A stretch of DNA of 64,000 nt from Streptomyces sp. Act143 (GCF_003143935.1 NZ_QFRX01000001.1:7658925-7722924), one strand, 5' to 3'; numbered from the stretch's first letter, positions 43,432-51,921 are shown. The notes: a model not told the origin generated them from the sequence alone. Numbers and translations: made by a program.

Positions 43432-45354
43432 TCAGCGCAGCCCGTTGATCGCCCGCCCGTCGGCCAGTGTGCCCTTCAGCCCGGCCTGCGCGCCCTCCTT
43501 CGCCTTCACGGCCAGCAGGTTCCCCTGCCCCGAGCCGCGGACGGCGCCCGTGGTGCTGATCGACGCGGTGTTCTTGCCGCCCGCCGCCAGCAGGTACCAG
43601 GACCCCGCCGCCGACTTCCACAACACACCCGCCAGCACGTTCGGGTCACGCGGACCGCACGCCGGGACGTTCTCGGCCTGTGCCGCCACCGCCCCGTACG
43701 TCCCGCCCGGCGTGCGGAACTGCGCCAGCACGCGCGTCCCGCCGCCACGCCAGGTCTCCGCGCGCGTGCACACCCAGTCCGCCGACCCGCTCGCGTCGGG
43801 CAGCCGCTGCTCGGCGTACGGCCACGCGTTCACCGTCCGCACGCCGGCCGAGCGCATCGCGCCCAGCGAGCAGGCGTACGGCGCCCAGGTGTGCAGCGCC
43901 TCGGCGCCGGACGCCTCGCGCACCGCGCCGGGGCGGCCGGTGGTGAGGCGGGCCGGGACCAGTTCGCCGAGGTCGCTCAGCAGGCGGGTGCCGGAGCGGT
44001 CCGTCAGCTGCAGGACGTTCCAGGACGTGCAGCTGCCGTTCTGCTGGGCCGGGCCGGCCAGCGGCGAGGTGACCCCGTCGGTCGGCGTGAGGTCCATCGC
44101 CCCGGAGTTCGGCTTGAGGAGGTCGCGCTCGGCCGCCTTCGTCACCCACGGGGCCAGCAGATAGCGGACGTTGCCGTCGGCCCGGCCCAGCACGACCGCA
44201 CTCGCCTCGCCCGGCGTCGCCCCGTCGACCCGTGCGAAGTCGAGGGCGGCGCCCTCGGTGCCGTCCTTGGGCTCGGCGTAGCGGGCGATGCGCAGACCGT
44301 CGTAGAGGATCACCACGCGCGCGTTGTCGACGAGCCCGGCGAACAGCAGCTGGGGCGGGCCCGCGGGGCCGCCGGACGGGGTGCCGGGGGTCGCGGAGAC
44401 CCGGACGGTCTCGCCGGGTCGGGCCCAGACCGCGAGGGCGCGGCGCAGCAGCGCGGTGTCGTCGGCGAGGTCGCCGCGCGCGGGCCACACGGAGAAGTCG
44501 TTCCGGGAGGCGGCCTGCCAGGCGGTGGCCGGGACCCGGGTCAGCTTGGCCGGGTCGAGGGCGGCCTGGGCCGCCGGGTTCTGCGCGTACGCGGGCGCGG
44601 CGGCGCCGTCGGGGGCCCAGCCGTCGCCCGGCAGACCGAGCAGCGCCCCGCACACGGCGACCGCCGCGGCGGCGGCGAGCGCGGCCTTCATGTGCTGCCT
44701 GCGGCGCATCAGGTCGGTGGGCCGCGCCTGGAGCGAGCAGGGGTCGAACTCGGGCGAGTCGAGGAGGTCGTACTGCGCGGATACCTCGCCGGCCTCCTCC
44801 AGCGCCTCGTCCGGGTCCGCCACCCCGGCCTCGGTCAGCACCCGGCGGACGTCGCCGTCCGGGAGCCGCTCCAGGCCGCGCAGCGCATAGGCGGCGCGGG
44901 CCGCGCCGGACAGGGCGGACAGCCGCTGGTCCAGGGCGAGTTCGTCGGCGCCGCCCGAGCGCGGGAAGAGCCTCAGACCCCACACCTGGGGCAGCAGCGG
45001 CGGCAGTTGGGAACGCTTGGGCCACGCCCGGTACGTCAGCGGCAGGCCCGCCTCCAGTGCCGTGCGCAGCACCTGGAGGCGGACGAAGGCGTAGCCCGGG
45101 TCGCCGTCGCGGCCGGTCGACTGGGCCGGGATGGCGGGCGTCGAGGCGCGGCCGCGGGGCAAGGCGCGCTGGGTGAGGGCGTGCGCGGTCAGGACCCGCC
45201 GGTTGCGGCCGAGGCCCGGCGGCAGCACCAGGTAGGCCAGCCGGACGAGCCGTGGGTAGTGCTCGACGAGCGCGGCCTCGGCCTGTTCGACGTCGACGAA
45301 CGGCTCGGCGGAGGCGGACGGTGCGGGGCGCGGGGCGACATCCTGTGACTGCAC
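43432..45354 (-). CDS. membrane protein with sigma-factor-like N-terminal region and large extracytoplasmic part
   Basis: This 640-residue protein has no firm family. Residues about 20-190 resemble a degenerate ECF sigma factor: EAALVEHYPRLVRLAYLVL is like region 2 and LSALSGAARAAYALRGLER, with LPDGDVRRVLTEAGV after it, is like region 4. An RRR segment and one transmembrane helix follow (about 220-240, AALAAAAAVAVCGALLGL). The remaining 400 residues lie outside, with Cys and Trp (NGSCTSWNVLQLTDRSG, WAPYACSLGAM). A GTG start at 45354 is used. The TPR gene ends 49 bases upstream on the same strand, so the two are probably cotranscribed. A sensor or structural role is possible; function is unknown. 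Confidence 0.75.
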   Translation of the reverse strand: MQSQDVAPRPAPSASAEPFVDVEQAEAALVEHYPRLVRLAYLVLPPGLGRNRRVLTAHALTQRALPRGRASTPAIPAQSTGRDGDPGYAFVRLQVLRTALEAGLPLTYRAWPKRSQLPPLLPQVWGLRLFPRSGGADELALDQRLSALSGAARAAYALRGLERLPDGDVRRVLTEAGVADPDEALEEAGEVSAQYDLLDSPEFDPCSLQARPTDLMRRRQHMKAALAAAAAVAVCGALLGLPGDGWAPDGAAAPAYAQNPAAQAALDPAKLTRVPATAWQAASRNDFSVWPARGDLADDTALLRRALAVWARPGETVRVSATPGTPSGGPAGPPQLLFAGLVDNARVVILYDGLRIARYAEPKDGTEGAALDFARVDGATPGEASAVVLGRADGNVRYLLAPWVTKAAERDLLKPNSGAMDLTPTDGVTSPLAGPAQQNGSCTSWNVLQLTDRSGTRLLSDLGELVPARLTTGRPGAVREASGAEALHTWAPYACSLGAMRSAGVRTVNAWPYAEQRLPDASGSADWVCTRAETWRGGGTRVLAQFRTPGGTYGAVAAQAENVPACGPRDPNVLAGVLWKSAAGSWYLLAAGGKNTASISTTGAVRGSGQGNLLAVKAKEGAQAGLKGTLADGRAINGLR

Positions 45355-45403
45355 GTTCAGCAGAACGAGCGAATCGGTGGTTGGTCACCGCCACCCGGGT
45401 GAG

Positions 45404-45922
45404 TCAGGCCCCCGAAGGCTCCTCCGGCTCGACCAGGGCGCGGGCGTAGTTCGCCATCGACCGCTGGTAGCGCGGCAGATGGGGGGCGAGGGCGCCGAGG
45501 ACGAGCGAGAGGCCCTCGCGGTCCCGGCCGAGGCTGGACAGACACAGGGCGAGGCAGGCCCGTACGGCGTCGTCCAACTCGTCGGAAGGACCGTCCAGTT
45601 CGGGCGTCAGCAGCTTGACGCCCTCCTCGGCCTGCCCGATGTTCCGCAGCGAACTGGAGAGCTGGATCTTCGCGCGGCGGCCCTTGTAGCCGGACAGCCC
45701 GCGCGCCAGCGCCTCCCGGTACAGCGGGGCCGCCTTGTCCGAGTGGCCGGTCGAGTCCCAGGCGCAGGCCTGCTCGAAGGGGCCGAGCGGACTGTCGGCG
45801 GGGAGTTCGGCGACGAGGGCGTCGATGACCGCCCGGAAGTCGGCGGCCCGCTCCTCCGGATAGTCGTCGAAGGTGGCCCACGCGGCCGTCACACGCTGTT
45901 CCCAGTTCTCGTTCACCGGCAC
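45404..45922 (-). CDS. tetratricopeptide-repeat protein
   Basis: This 172-residue cytoplasmic protein is made of TPR-like helical pairs, for example FEQACAWDSTGHSDKAAPLYREALARG followed by KIQLSSSLRNIGQAEEGVKLL and VRACLALCLSSLGRDREGLSL. Such repeats bind partner proteins. The start is a GTG at 45922, with another GTG two codons inside. It lies upstream of the sigma-like membrane protein gene on the same strand, with 49 bases between them, so a joint role is likely. It is divergent from the histidine-rich lipoprotein gene. Confidence 0.85.
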   Translation of the reverse strand: MPVNENWEQRVTAAWATFDDYPEERAADFRAVIDALVAELPADSPLGPFEQACAWDSTGHSDKAAPLYREALARGLSGYKGRRAKIQLSSSLRNIGQAEEGVKLLTPELDGPSDELDDAVRACLALCLSSLGRDREGLSLVLGALAPHLPRYQRSMANYARALVEPEEPSGA

Positions 45923-46032
45923 ACTTTCGCACGGGTGTGCCTACCGGTACAGCGTTTTTGAGCAGACCCCGGGCCGTGACCGTATGCAAGGGGACGGGCG
46001 TCCAGGCCCACCGGAACGGACCGGAGGAACAG

Positions 46033-46458
46033 ATGAGGTTGACCCGACCGATGCTCGCGGCGACGGCCGCCGCGGCGGTGCTCGTGCTGGCGGGCTGCGC
46101 ATCCGGCGGCGGTGCCGACGACCGGGCCGCGGACGTGCCGGAGACGGCGACCGGCACCCTGGAGCATCTGGCCGCCGAGGTGAAGTGCACGCCGAACATG
46201 CAGACGGACGCCGACACCATCCGCCAGGCCCTCTGCAAGAAGGGCGAGGAGAAGTACGTCCTGGCCACCTTCTCCACCGACCGGGGCCAGCGCGAATGGA
46301 TCGACACGGCCAAGGACTACGGCGGTTACTACCTCGTCGGCCGCAGGTGGGTGGCCGTCGGACACCAGGACGTGGTCGAGGCCCTGCGCGGCACGCTCGG
46401 CGGGGACCTGGAGGTGGGCACGGACCACTCGGCGCACTCGGGCCACTCGGGTCACTGA
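46033..46458 (+). CDS. small lipoprotein with histidine-rich C-terminus
   Basis: This 141-residue exported lipoprotein has the lipobox VLAGC near residue 21 after a hydrophobic signal. The mature domain contains EVKCTPNMQTDADTIRQALC, with two cysteines likely bridged, and TFSTDRGQREWIDTAKDYGGYY. The C-terminus ends DHSAHSGHSGH, a short His repeat that could bind a metal. ATG at 46033 is chosen because GGAGGA stands seven bases upstream; the longer open frame starts at 45937 but is not signal-like. It is divergent from the TPR gene. Function is unknown; metal binding is inference. Confidence 0.82.
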   Translation: MRLTRPMLAATAAAAVLVLAGCASGGGADDRAADVPETATGTLEHLAAEVKCTPNMQTDADTIRQALCKKGEEKYVLATFSTDRGQREWIDTAKDYGGYYLVGRRWVAVGHQDVVEALRGTLGGDLEVGTDHSAHSGHSGH

Positions 46459-46477
46459 GCCGGTACGGCACAGAGAA

Positions 46478-46509
46478 GAGCCGGCGGTGGGGGATCCCAC
46501 CGCCGGCTC
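46478..46509. terminator. bidirectional terminator
   Basis: GAGCCGGCGGTGGG and CCCACCGCCGGCTC form a perfect 14-bp stem around GGAT. It starts 19 bases after the lipoprotein stop and ends 12 bases before the stop of the convergent DUF1996 gene, so it should serve both. Confidence 0.8.
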
Positions 46510-46521
46510 CCTAGTGGTGCG

Positions 46522-48078
46522 TCACTGGCACTTCCTGCCGGTGTTGATGCAGTTGACCACCTTGTTCATCAGTCGCGTGCTCATGACGTTGATGAAGTCG
46601 TTGTGGTCGGTGATCGGCTTGTGCAACTGCTCCGGGAAGCCGTCCACGGCGTACGGGTTCTTCACCTGACCGTTCTCGACGGTCGGCGCGGGCACGTTGT
46701 AGACCAGGCGGACCTGGAGCTGCGGGATCGCCTTGAAACCGTTCGCACAGCTGCCGTCGGCCTGGACGAACGCCACGTGGTCGCGGTGGTTGGCGCTGTC
46801 GATGTTCTTCCCGTCCCAGCAGCTCTGGAAGTTGGACGTGCGCACCACCGAGCTGCCCTGGGGGCAGATCACGTACTTGTCCGTCACCTGCCGGTCCTCG
46901 AAGCCGGTGCAGCTGAAAGAGGTGTTGGCGTTCTTCAGACCGTTGGTGAAGGCCTTGGCGTCACCGGTGATGATGCGCAGGAACTTCGGCATCGCGACGA
47001 CCTGGCTCTTCTTGTTGCCGACGAACTTGATCTGCGCCTGGCTCGCCTTCAGGATCTTGCCGACGTTGCCCTCGGCGCCACCGCCGAGGTCGCCCGCGTC
47101 GAACTCCTGGGTGCCGTCCTGGAGGCGCAGCACCGGCCAGTAGTACGTGGACTTGTCACCCTGGTTCTGGCAGGTGGTCCGGGCGTTGGCCAGGTCCTGG
47201 TCGCTGGCGAAGGCGGTGTTGCTCTGGTTGCCGACGTAGTCGTGCGTGTGGTGCGCACCGTTGTCGACACCCGGGGCGACGATGATGTTGTCGCTGTTGA
47301 ACAGGTTGTTCTGGTTCACCCCGCACTTGGTGGTGAAGGAACCCTTGGAGCCGGTGTTCCCGTTGGCGGCGAGCCCGTTCTGCAGACCGCGCGAGTTGGG
47401 CTGGACGTCATTGATGTTGACGAAGTCCTCGGCCACCGGGCCCGCGGCCCCGTTGCCGTTGTTGCCCGCGTTCTGACCGCCGCCGTTCTGGTCCTGGCCG
47501 CCCTGCTGCTGGCCGCCGCCGTTCTGGTCCTGGCCGCCCTGCTGACCGCCCTGCTGCTGACCGTCGCCGTTCTGGTTCTGGTCGCCCTCGCCGGCGTTGG
47601 TCTCCGGCTGCTCGGCCGGGACTCCGGTGCATCCGGCGAACTGGGACAGGTTGGAGGCCTGTCCGCCGGCCCGCTGGATGTTGATCCGGATGCGGTCCAG
47701 AGCCGCGGTCCGCTTGTCCTTGAGCGGGCCGAGGATCGCGTTCTGCACGAACCCGGAGTCGTTCGCCTGTGCCTGACGCGTGGACGCCAGCCGGGCGTAG
47801 GCCTCGGTGATCTGCTTGTCGAGGTTCGCCAGCTCCGTGCTCACGCCGTTCCGGGCGCCGTTCGGGACGTTCCTCAGCTGCTGGCCGACGTCGGGGCACT
47901 GGATCGTGGCGATCTGGGCCCCGGCGGCCTTCGTCTGGTTCTGTCCTGCGTTCGACTCATGAGCCGATGCGTAGAAATTCGCCCATACAAGCCCGCCCCC
48001 ACCGAGCGCTAGGGCTGCCGAAGCGGCAATGGCCTTGGTGGCCAGCGGCGTACGGCGCTTTCGTGTGTTGCGTCCCAT
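46522..48078 (-). CDS. secreted DUF1996-domain protein with Gly/Gln repeat linker
   Basis: This 518-residue exported protein starts MGRNTRKRRTPLATKAIAAS, a long signal peptide. An N-terminal helical part follows (about 50-160, ending NLSQFAGC). The linker is rich in Gln, Gly, Asn and Asp with a 12-residue period, and then comes a DUF1996 domain (about 225-518) with DNGAHHTHDYVGN, YYWPVLRLQDG, FQSCWDGKN and HKPITDHNDFIN. DUF1996 proteins are found in fungi and actinobacteria, and their function is unsettled. ATG at 48078 follows AGAGGAG; the upstream extension is not signal-like. Similar N-terminal architecture occurs in the RlpA-like protein at 55073. Confidence 0.9.
   Translation of the reverse strand: MGRNTRKRRTPLATKAIAASAALALGGGGLVWANFYASAHESNAGQNQTKAAGAQIATIQCPDVGQQLRNVPNGARNGVSTELANLDKQITEAYARLASTRQAQANDSGFVQNAILGPLKDKRTAALDRIRINIQRAGGQASNLSQFAGCTGVPAEQPETNAGEGDQNQNGDGQQQGGQQGGQDQNGGGQQQGGQDQNGGGQNAGNNGNGAAGPVAEDFVNINDVQPNSRGLQNGLAANGNTGSKGSFTTKCGVNQNNLFNSDNIIVAPGVDNGAHHTHDYVGNQSNTAFASDQDLANARTTCQNQGDKSTYYWPVLRLQDGTQEFDAGDLGGGAEGNVGKILKASQAQIKFVGNKKSQVVAMPKFLRIITGDAKAFTNGLKNANTSFSCTGFEDRQVTDKYVICPQGSSVVRTSNFQSCWDGKNIDSANHRDHVAFVQADGSCANGFKAIPQLQVRLVYNVPAPTVENGQVKNPYAVDGFPEQLHKPITDHNDFINVMSTRLMNKVVNCINTGRKCQ
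47477..47575. repeat. 36-bp period tandem repeat inside the DUF1996 gene
   Basis: The coding DNA repeats a unit beginning CCGCCGCCGTTCTGG at 47477 and 47513 (period 36, 12 codons), with a partial third copy. It encodes GGGQQQGGQDQN-like units of the linker. Because the period is a multiple of three, copy-number change would alter linker length without frameshift. Confidence 0.75.
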
Positions 48079-48200
48079 GGAACTCCTCTGACTTCCTTGC
48101 GGGGCATCGAGGCGCCCGACAGGAGTGAAGCGGCGTCGTTCCATACGGACGGGGTCCCAGGGGTGTTCAGCCGTCCCGCAAACAAATCAGCGGACTACTG

Positions 48201-48212
48201 GGCCACGTGGCC
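48201..48212. promoter_or_regulatory. 12-bp palindrome upstream of the DUF1996 gene
   Basis: GGCCACGTGGCC is a perfect palindrome in the 180-base gap between the DUF1996 start (minus strand) and the end of the response-regulator gene. It could be an operator or a terminator stem without a loop. Nothing else was recognised in this gap. Confidence 0.3.
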
Positions 48213-48258
48213 TCAACAGCCGCCTGAGCAGCGGTAGTTACGGAAAATCAGCGGCCGT

Positions 48259-48912
48259 TCACCGGCCCTGGTCCAGGTAGGCGAGGACTGCCAGAACGCG
48301 GCGATTGTCGTCGTCCGACACCTCCAGGTCCAGTTTGGCGAAGATGTTGGAGGTGTGCTTGGCAATGGCCCGTTCCGTGACGACGAGCTGGGCCGCGATC
48401 GCCGCGTTGGACCGGCCCTGCGCCATCAGGTCCAGCACCTCCAGCTCCCGCGGGGTCAGCCGGCCCAGCGGCTGGTCGCCGGCCGCCCGCCGGGTCAGCA
48501 ACTGCTGGATCACCTGCGGGTCCATCGCGGTGCCGCCCGCCGCGACCCGGCGCACCGCGTCCACGAACTGCCCCGCGTCGAACACCCGGTCCTTCAGCAG
48601 ATAGCCGACCCCGCCGGTGCCGTCGGCGAGCAGCTCGCGGGCGTACAGCTGCTCCACGTGCTGCGAGAGCACCAGCACCGGCAGCCCCGGCCGCGCCCGC
48701 CGGGCCGTCAGCGCGCACTGCAACCCCTCGTCGGTGTGCGTGGGCGGCAGCCGCACGTCGACCACGGCGACGTCCGGCTCCAGCTCGGCCAGCGCGCGGG
48801 CGAGCTCGGGGCCGGACTCGACGGCGGCGGCGATCTCGAAGTCGTGGGCTTCCAGCAGCCGGACCAGCCCGTCCCGCAGGAGGAAGAGGTCTTCGGCTAG
48901 GACAACGCGCAA
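48259..48912 (-). CDS. NarL/LuxR-type response regulator
   Basis: This 217-residue two-component regulator has a receiver domain (residues 1-125; acidic pair in VVLAEDLFLL, phospho-acceptor Asp in VAVVDVRLPP) and a LuxR helix-turn-helix (LGRLTPRELEVLDLMAQGRS followed by NAAIAAQLVVTERAIAKH). A TTG at 48912 is the only sensible start in frame, with GGAG five bases upstream. It lies inside the last codons of the histidine kinase, so the two genes overlap by 16 bases and are translationally coupled. The kinase at 48897 is the obvious partner. The target genes are unknown. Confidence 0.92.
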   Translation of the reverse strand: MRVVLAEDLFLLRDGLVRLLEAHDFEIAAAVESGPELARALAELEPDVAVVDVRLPPTHTDEGLQCALTARRARPGLPVLVLSQHVEQLYARELLADGTGGVGYLLKDRVFDAGQFVDAVRRVAAGGTAMDPQVIQQLLTRRAAGDQPLGRLTPRELEVLDLMAQGRSNAAIAAQLVVTERAIAKHTSNIFAKLDLEVSDDDNRRVLAVLAYLDQGR

Positions 48913-50162
48913 GGGATCTCCATGGTGACCATGGTGGGACCGCCCGCGGGGCTGCTGACGGCCAGGACGCCGTCGAATGTACCGAGACGGCGCTCCACCC
49001 CGGCCAGGCCCGAGCCCGCCCCGATCACCGCGCCGCCCCTGCCGTCGTCGGTGACGCTGATCCGCAGCGTGCCCTCCGTGTGGTGCAGGTCGATCCAGAG
49101 CCGCTGCGCGTTCGCGTGCTTCACCGCGTTGGTGAGCACCTCGCTGACCGCGAAGTACGCCGCCGACTCCACCGGCGCCTCGGCCCGCCCGGGCAGCTCC
49201 ACCGTCACCTCGGCGGGCAGCGGCAGCCGCAGCGCCAACGCCCGTACGGCGTCGCCCAGTCCGCGCTCGGCGAGCACCGGCGGATGGATGCCGCGCACCA
49301 GGTCGCGCAGCTCGGCGAGGGCGTCCACGGACGACTTGCGGGCCTGCGCGAGCAACTCCTTCGCTTTCTCGGGGTCCTTGTCGAGGAGCATCTCGATGGT
49401 GCCGAGGTCCATGCCCATCGCGACCAGCCGGGCCTGCGCCCCGTCGTGCAGGTCCCGCTCGATGCGCCGCAGTTCGGCGGCGGAGGTGTCGACGGCGTCC
49501 CGCCGGGTCTCGGTCAGCACGCGTACCCGCTCGGCGAGTTCGGCCTGGCTGGGGGTGAGCAGCGCACGGGTCAGACGGAAGTGGGCGCGCAGCAGCGGTA
49601 CGGGCAGCAGCCGGAACAGCAGCAGGAAGACCAGCGCGAGCGCGCCGGCGCCGAACGCGGAGGCCTGCCCGGTGACCGGCACGAAGGCGTACCAGTACCC
49701 GTCGGGGAAGGCCCGCCACAGCCCCGCCGCCAGCGCGAGCCCCTCCACCGGGTAGAGCAGCAGCGCGGCCGGCAGCAGCGCGGTCAGGAACCCCGCCGTC
49801 ATGTCGGCCGGCAGCCACCGCAGGTCCCGCCAGGTCGCCGGGTCACGCAGCATGCCGAAGGTGCGCCCCCAGGGGTTGGCGTCCGCGGGGAGCGGCCGGT
49901 ACGCCGACGGGATGCGCACCCCGCCCCACTCGGCGGCGACCACCCGCCGCCAGTCCGCGAACGCCCGTACCCCGGTCAGCACCCACGGGGTGGTGACGAT
50001 GCCGACGCCGATCGGGATGAGCGCGATCGACACCAGGGACAGCGTGAAGCACAGGACCGACCCCGGCAGCGCCACCAGCGCCAGCCCGAACCCCCGTACC
50101 GCCGCCAGACCCGAGGTCCGTGCCCATGGACGACCGCTGTCCTGATGTATGTCGATGCTCAT
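48897..50162 (-). CDS. sensor histidine kinase with N-terminal membrane sensor domain
   Basis: This 421-residue NarL-class kinase has four or so membrane helices in a putative-sensor domain (residues about 20-200, with ALVALPGSVLCFTLSLVSIAL and the GFLTALLPAALLLYPVEGLAL region). The HisKA_3 dimerisation helix has ELRRIERDLHDGAQARLVAM, where the His is phosphorylated. The ATP domain shows SEVLTNAVKHANAQ (N box) and VTDDGRGGAVIGAGSGLAG (G boxes). ATG at 50162 is the first in frame before the sensor domain. It is the partner of the overlapping response regulator. The signal is not known. Confidence 0.92.
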   Translation of the reverse strand: MSIDIHQDSGRPWARTSGLAAVRGFGLALVALPGSVLCFTLSLVSIALIPIGVGIVTTPWVLTGVRAFADWRRVVAAEWGGVRIPSAYRPLPADANPWGRTFGMLRDPATWRDLRWLPADMTAGFLTALLPAALLLYPVEGLALAAGLWRAFPDGYWYAFVPVTGQASAFGAGALALVFLLLFRLLPVPLLRAHFRLTRALLTPSQAELAERVRVLTETRRDAVDTSAAELRRIERDLHDGAQARLVAMGMDLGTIEMLLDKDPEKAKELLAQARKSSVDALAELRDLVRGIHPPVLAERGLGDAVRALALRLPLPAEVTVELPGRAEAPVESAAYFAVSEVLTNAVKHANAQRLWIDLHHTEGTLRISVTDDGRGGAVIGAGSGLAGVERRLGTFDGVLAVSSPAGGPTMVTMEIPCALS

Positions 50163-50214
50163 GGCATCAGTCTGGCCGAGGGCGGGCGCGGGGGCACGGG
50201 GCCTGGGCACCGGG

Positions 50215-51237
50215 TCAGAGGGTGGTGCCAGGTACACCCCCGGCGGCACCCAGCACCTTCGCCTCCACCTCCGGATCGAGCCCCACCACGGGCCGGTCCG
50301 GCCGCTGGGGCGCCTGGCCGCCGACGCTGCGCAGCCAGTCCCAGGTGTCGGCGACGGTCTCCTCGACCGGCCGGCACCGCAGCCCCGCCGCGAGCGCCCG
50401 GGACACGTCGGAGCTGTGCAGGGCGGCGTGCAGGTCGCTGCCCGGCGGTACCCAGACCGGCAGCTGGGTCCAGGGCTCGATGCCGGCGTCGAGCACGACG
50501 TCCGGTTCGGTCCAGCGCAACTCGGCACCTCCGCCGGTGACTTGGACGCAGGCGTCCAGGAGACCGCCCATGGTGGCGTGCCCGGACGGCCCGACGAGGT
50601 TGTACGGGCCGCTCAGCTCCCGCTCCACCGCGCCGAGGACCCACTCGGCGAGGTCGCGGACGTCGACGAACTGCAACGGCAGCTCCCGCGGCCCCGGAGC
50701 CAGCACCGGCCCGCCCCGGGCGGCCCGGTTCAGCCACCAGGGCAGCCGCCCGATGTTCTCGTACGGCCCGAGGATCAGCCCCGACCGGACGAGCAGCGAG
50801 CGGTCCGCGCCGAACGCCTCGGTCGCGGCCAGCTCGCCGCCCCGCTTGTCACGGGCGTAGTCGCTCTGCCCGGCACCGGCCTGGGCGCCCTCCACCAGGG
50901 CGGCGTCCTCGGTGTATCCGGCGGCCGGGGGCCACGCGTACACCGAGCAACTCGACACGTACACATACCGCTGTGCGCGGTCCCGCAGCAGCCGCGCCGT
51001 GTCCCGCACCGCCCGGGGCGCCGCCGACCAGGTGTCCACGACGGCGTCCCAGGTGTCCGTCCCGGCCAGGGCGGCGAGTCCCTCGGGCGCGGTGCGGTCG
51101 CCGTGCAGCGACCGCACCCCGGCCACGGGGGCGTGCCGTCCCCGGTGGAAGACGGTCACGTCCCAGCCGCGCCCGAGCGCCGCCTCGACGACGGCCCGTC
51201 CCGCGAACTCCGTACCACCCAGCACCAGAAGTCTCAT
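50215..51237 (-). CDS. NAD(P)-dependent epimerase/reductase (extended SDR)
   Basis: This 340-residue cytoplasmic protein begins MRLLVLGGTEFAGRAVVEAAL, the GGTxFxG Rossmann motif of extended short-chain reductases. The active-site region is YVYVSSCSVYAWPPA. Residues WLNRAARGGPVLAPGPRELPLQFVDVRDLAEW resemble isoflavone reductase/mRNA-binding-type SDR members. The substrate could be a nucleotide sugar or another small metabolite, and the exact activity is not clear. It lies 52 bases upstream of the histidine kinase gene on the same strand, so it may belong to the same transcript, although a functional link is not obvious. Confidence 0.88.
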   Translation of the reverse strand: MRLLVLGGTEFAGRAVVEAALGRGWDVTVFHRGRHAPVAGVRSLHGDRTAPEGLAALAGTDTWDAVVDTWSAAPRAVRDTARLLRDRAQRYVYVSSCSVYAWPPAAGYTEDAALVEGAQAGAGQSDYARDKRGGELAATEAFGADRSLLVRSGLILGPYENIGRLPWWLNRAARGGPVLAPGPRELPLQFVDVRDLAEWVLGAVERELSGPYNLVGPSGHATMGGLLDACVQVTGGGAELRWTEPDVVLDAGIEPWTQLPVWVPPGSDLHAALHSSDVSRALAAGLRCRPVEETVADTWDWLRSVGGQAPQRPDRPVVGLDPEVEAKVLGAAGGVPGTTL

Positions 51238-51351
51238 GGGACGACTTTGCCTGGTGGTGGGGGGTGCGCGGAACAGTGCTCTGCCGTCAGCAGAAGACCG
51301 GCGTCCCGGCCCGGGAGCCGGCGCTCGGGCCGCGGCGGCCGACCGTCGGCG

Positions 51352-51921
51352 TCAACGCCCGGTCGGTGGCGCGTACTTGTAGCCGACCCGGCGGATCGTC
51401 TGGATCGCCTGCCGGTGCTCGGCGCCCAGTTTGCGGCGCAAGCGGGCGATGTGGACGTCGACGGTACGGCCGTCGCCCACGTGGCCGTAGCCCCACACGG
51501 TGGTGACCAGCTGGTCGCGGGTGTGCACCCGGTGCGGGTGCGCGACGAGGTGGGCGAGGAGCTCGAACTCCAGGTAGGTGAGGTCGAGTCGGGTGCCGTC
51601 CACCTCGGCGGTGCGCTGCACGGTGTCGATACGGACGAGCGGTTCGCCGCCGCTCCCGGCAGCGGCCTCGCCCGGTTCGGTCGGCAGCAGGGGCGGCTGC
51701 CGGTCGGCCGGGACGAGCACCAGGTAGCCGATCATCGGCGGCCGGCCGGGCAGCGTGGGCACGGCGTGCTGCGGGGCGGGCAGCCAGGTGGCGCCCGGCG
51801 GAAGGAAGTCCGCCACGTGCAGCACGTCGTCGGGGCCGACGGCCCGCAGCCGGTGCCGCGGGCTGGGCTCGGCCGGGGTGGTGGCGAGGGGAGCGGGGGA
51901 CAGGGAACGGGTGGTCGCCAT
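51352..51921 (-). CDS. glnRII: OmpR-type winged-helix regulator, GlnRII-like
   Basis: This 189-residue protein has a C-terminal OmpR/PhoB winged helix (LDLTYLEFELLAHLVAHPHR, DQLVTTVWGYGH, GRTVDVHIARLRRKLGAE, IRRVGYKY). Its N-terminal half is Pro/Ala-rich with no receiver signature: no acidic pair and no phospho-Asp. In S. coelicolor the glnII-linked gene of this type is glnRII, which binds GlnR-regulated promoters; the symbol here rests on that synteny and domain match. It is 314 bases away from the next gene, and that gap (51922-52235) shows no recognisable gene or clear promoter. The absence of a receiver suggests control by abundance or by a partner. Confidence 0.82.
   Translation of the reverse strand: MATTRSLSPAPLATTPAEPSPRHRLRAVGPDDVLHVADFLPPGATWLPAPQHAVPTLPGRPPMIGYLVLVPADRQPPLLPTEPGEAAAGSGGEPLVRIDTVQRTAEVDGTRLDLTYLEFELLAHLVAHPHRVHTRDQLVTTVWGYGHVGDGRTVDVHIARLRRKLGAEHRQAIQTIRRVGYKYAPPTGR

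Noticed and set aside
43891..45348. Plus-strand frame over the sigma-like membrane protein
   Set aside because: Glycine/arginine-rich shadow. The minus frame has a membrane helix and a consistent protein composition, although its own family is unknown.
47477..47575. CRISPR or regulatory repeat
   Set aside because: The 36-bp period is a multiple of three and encodes a Gly/Gln-rich protein linker.
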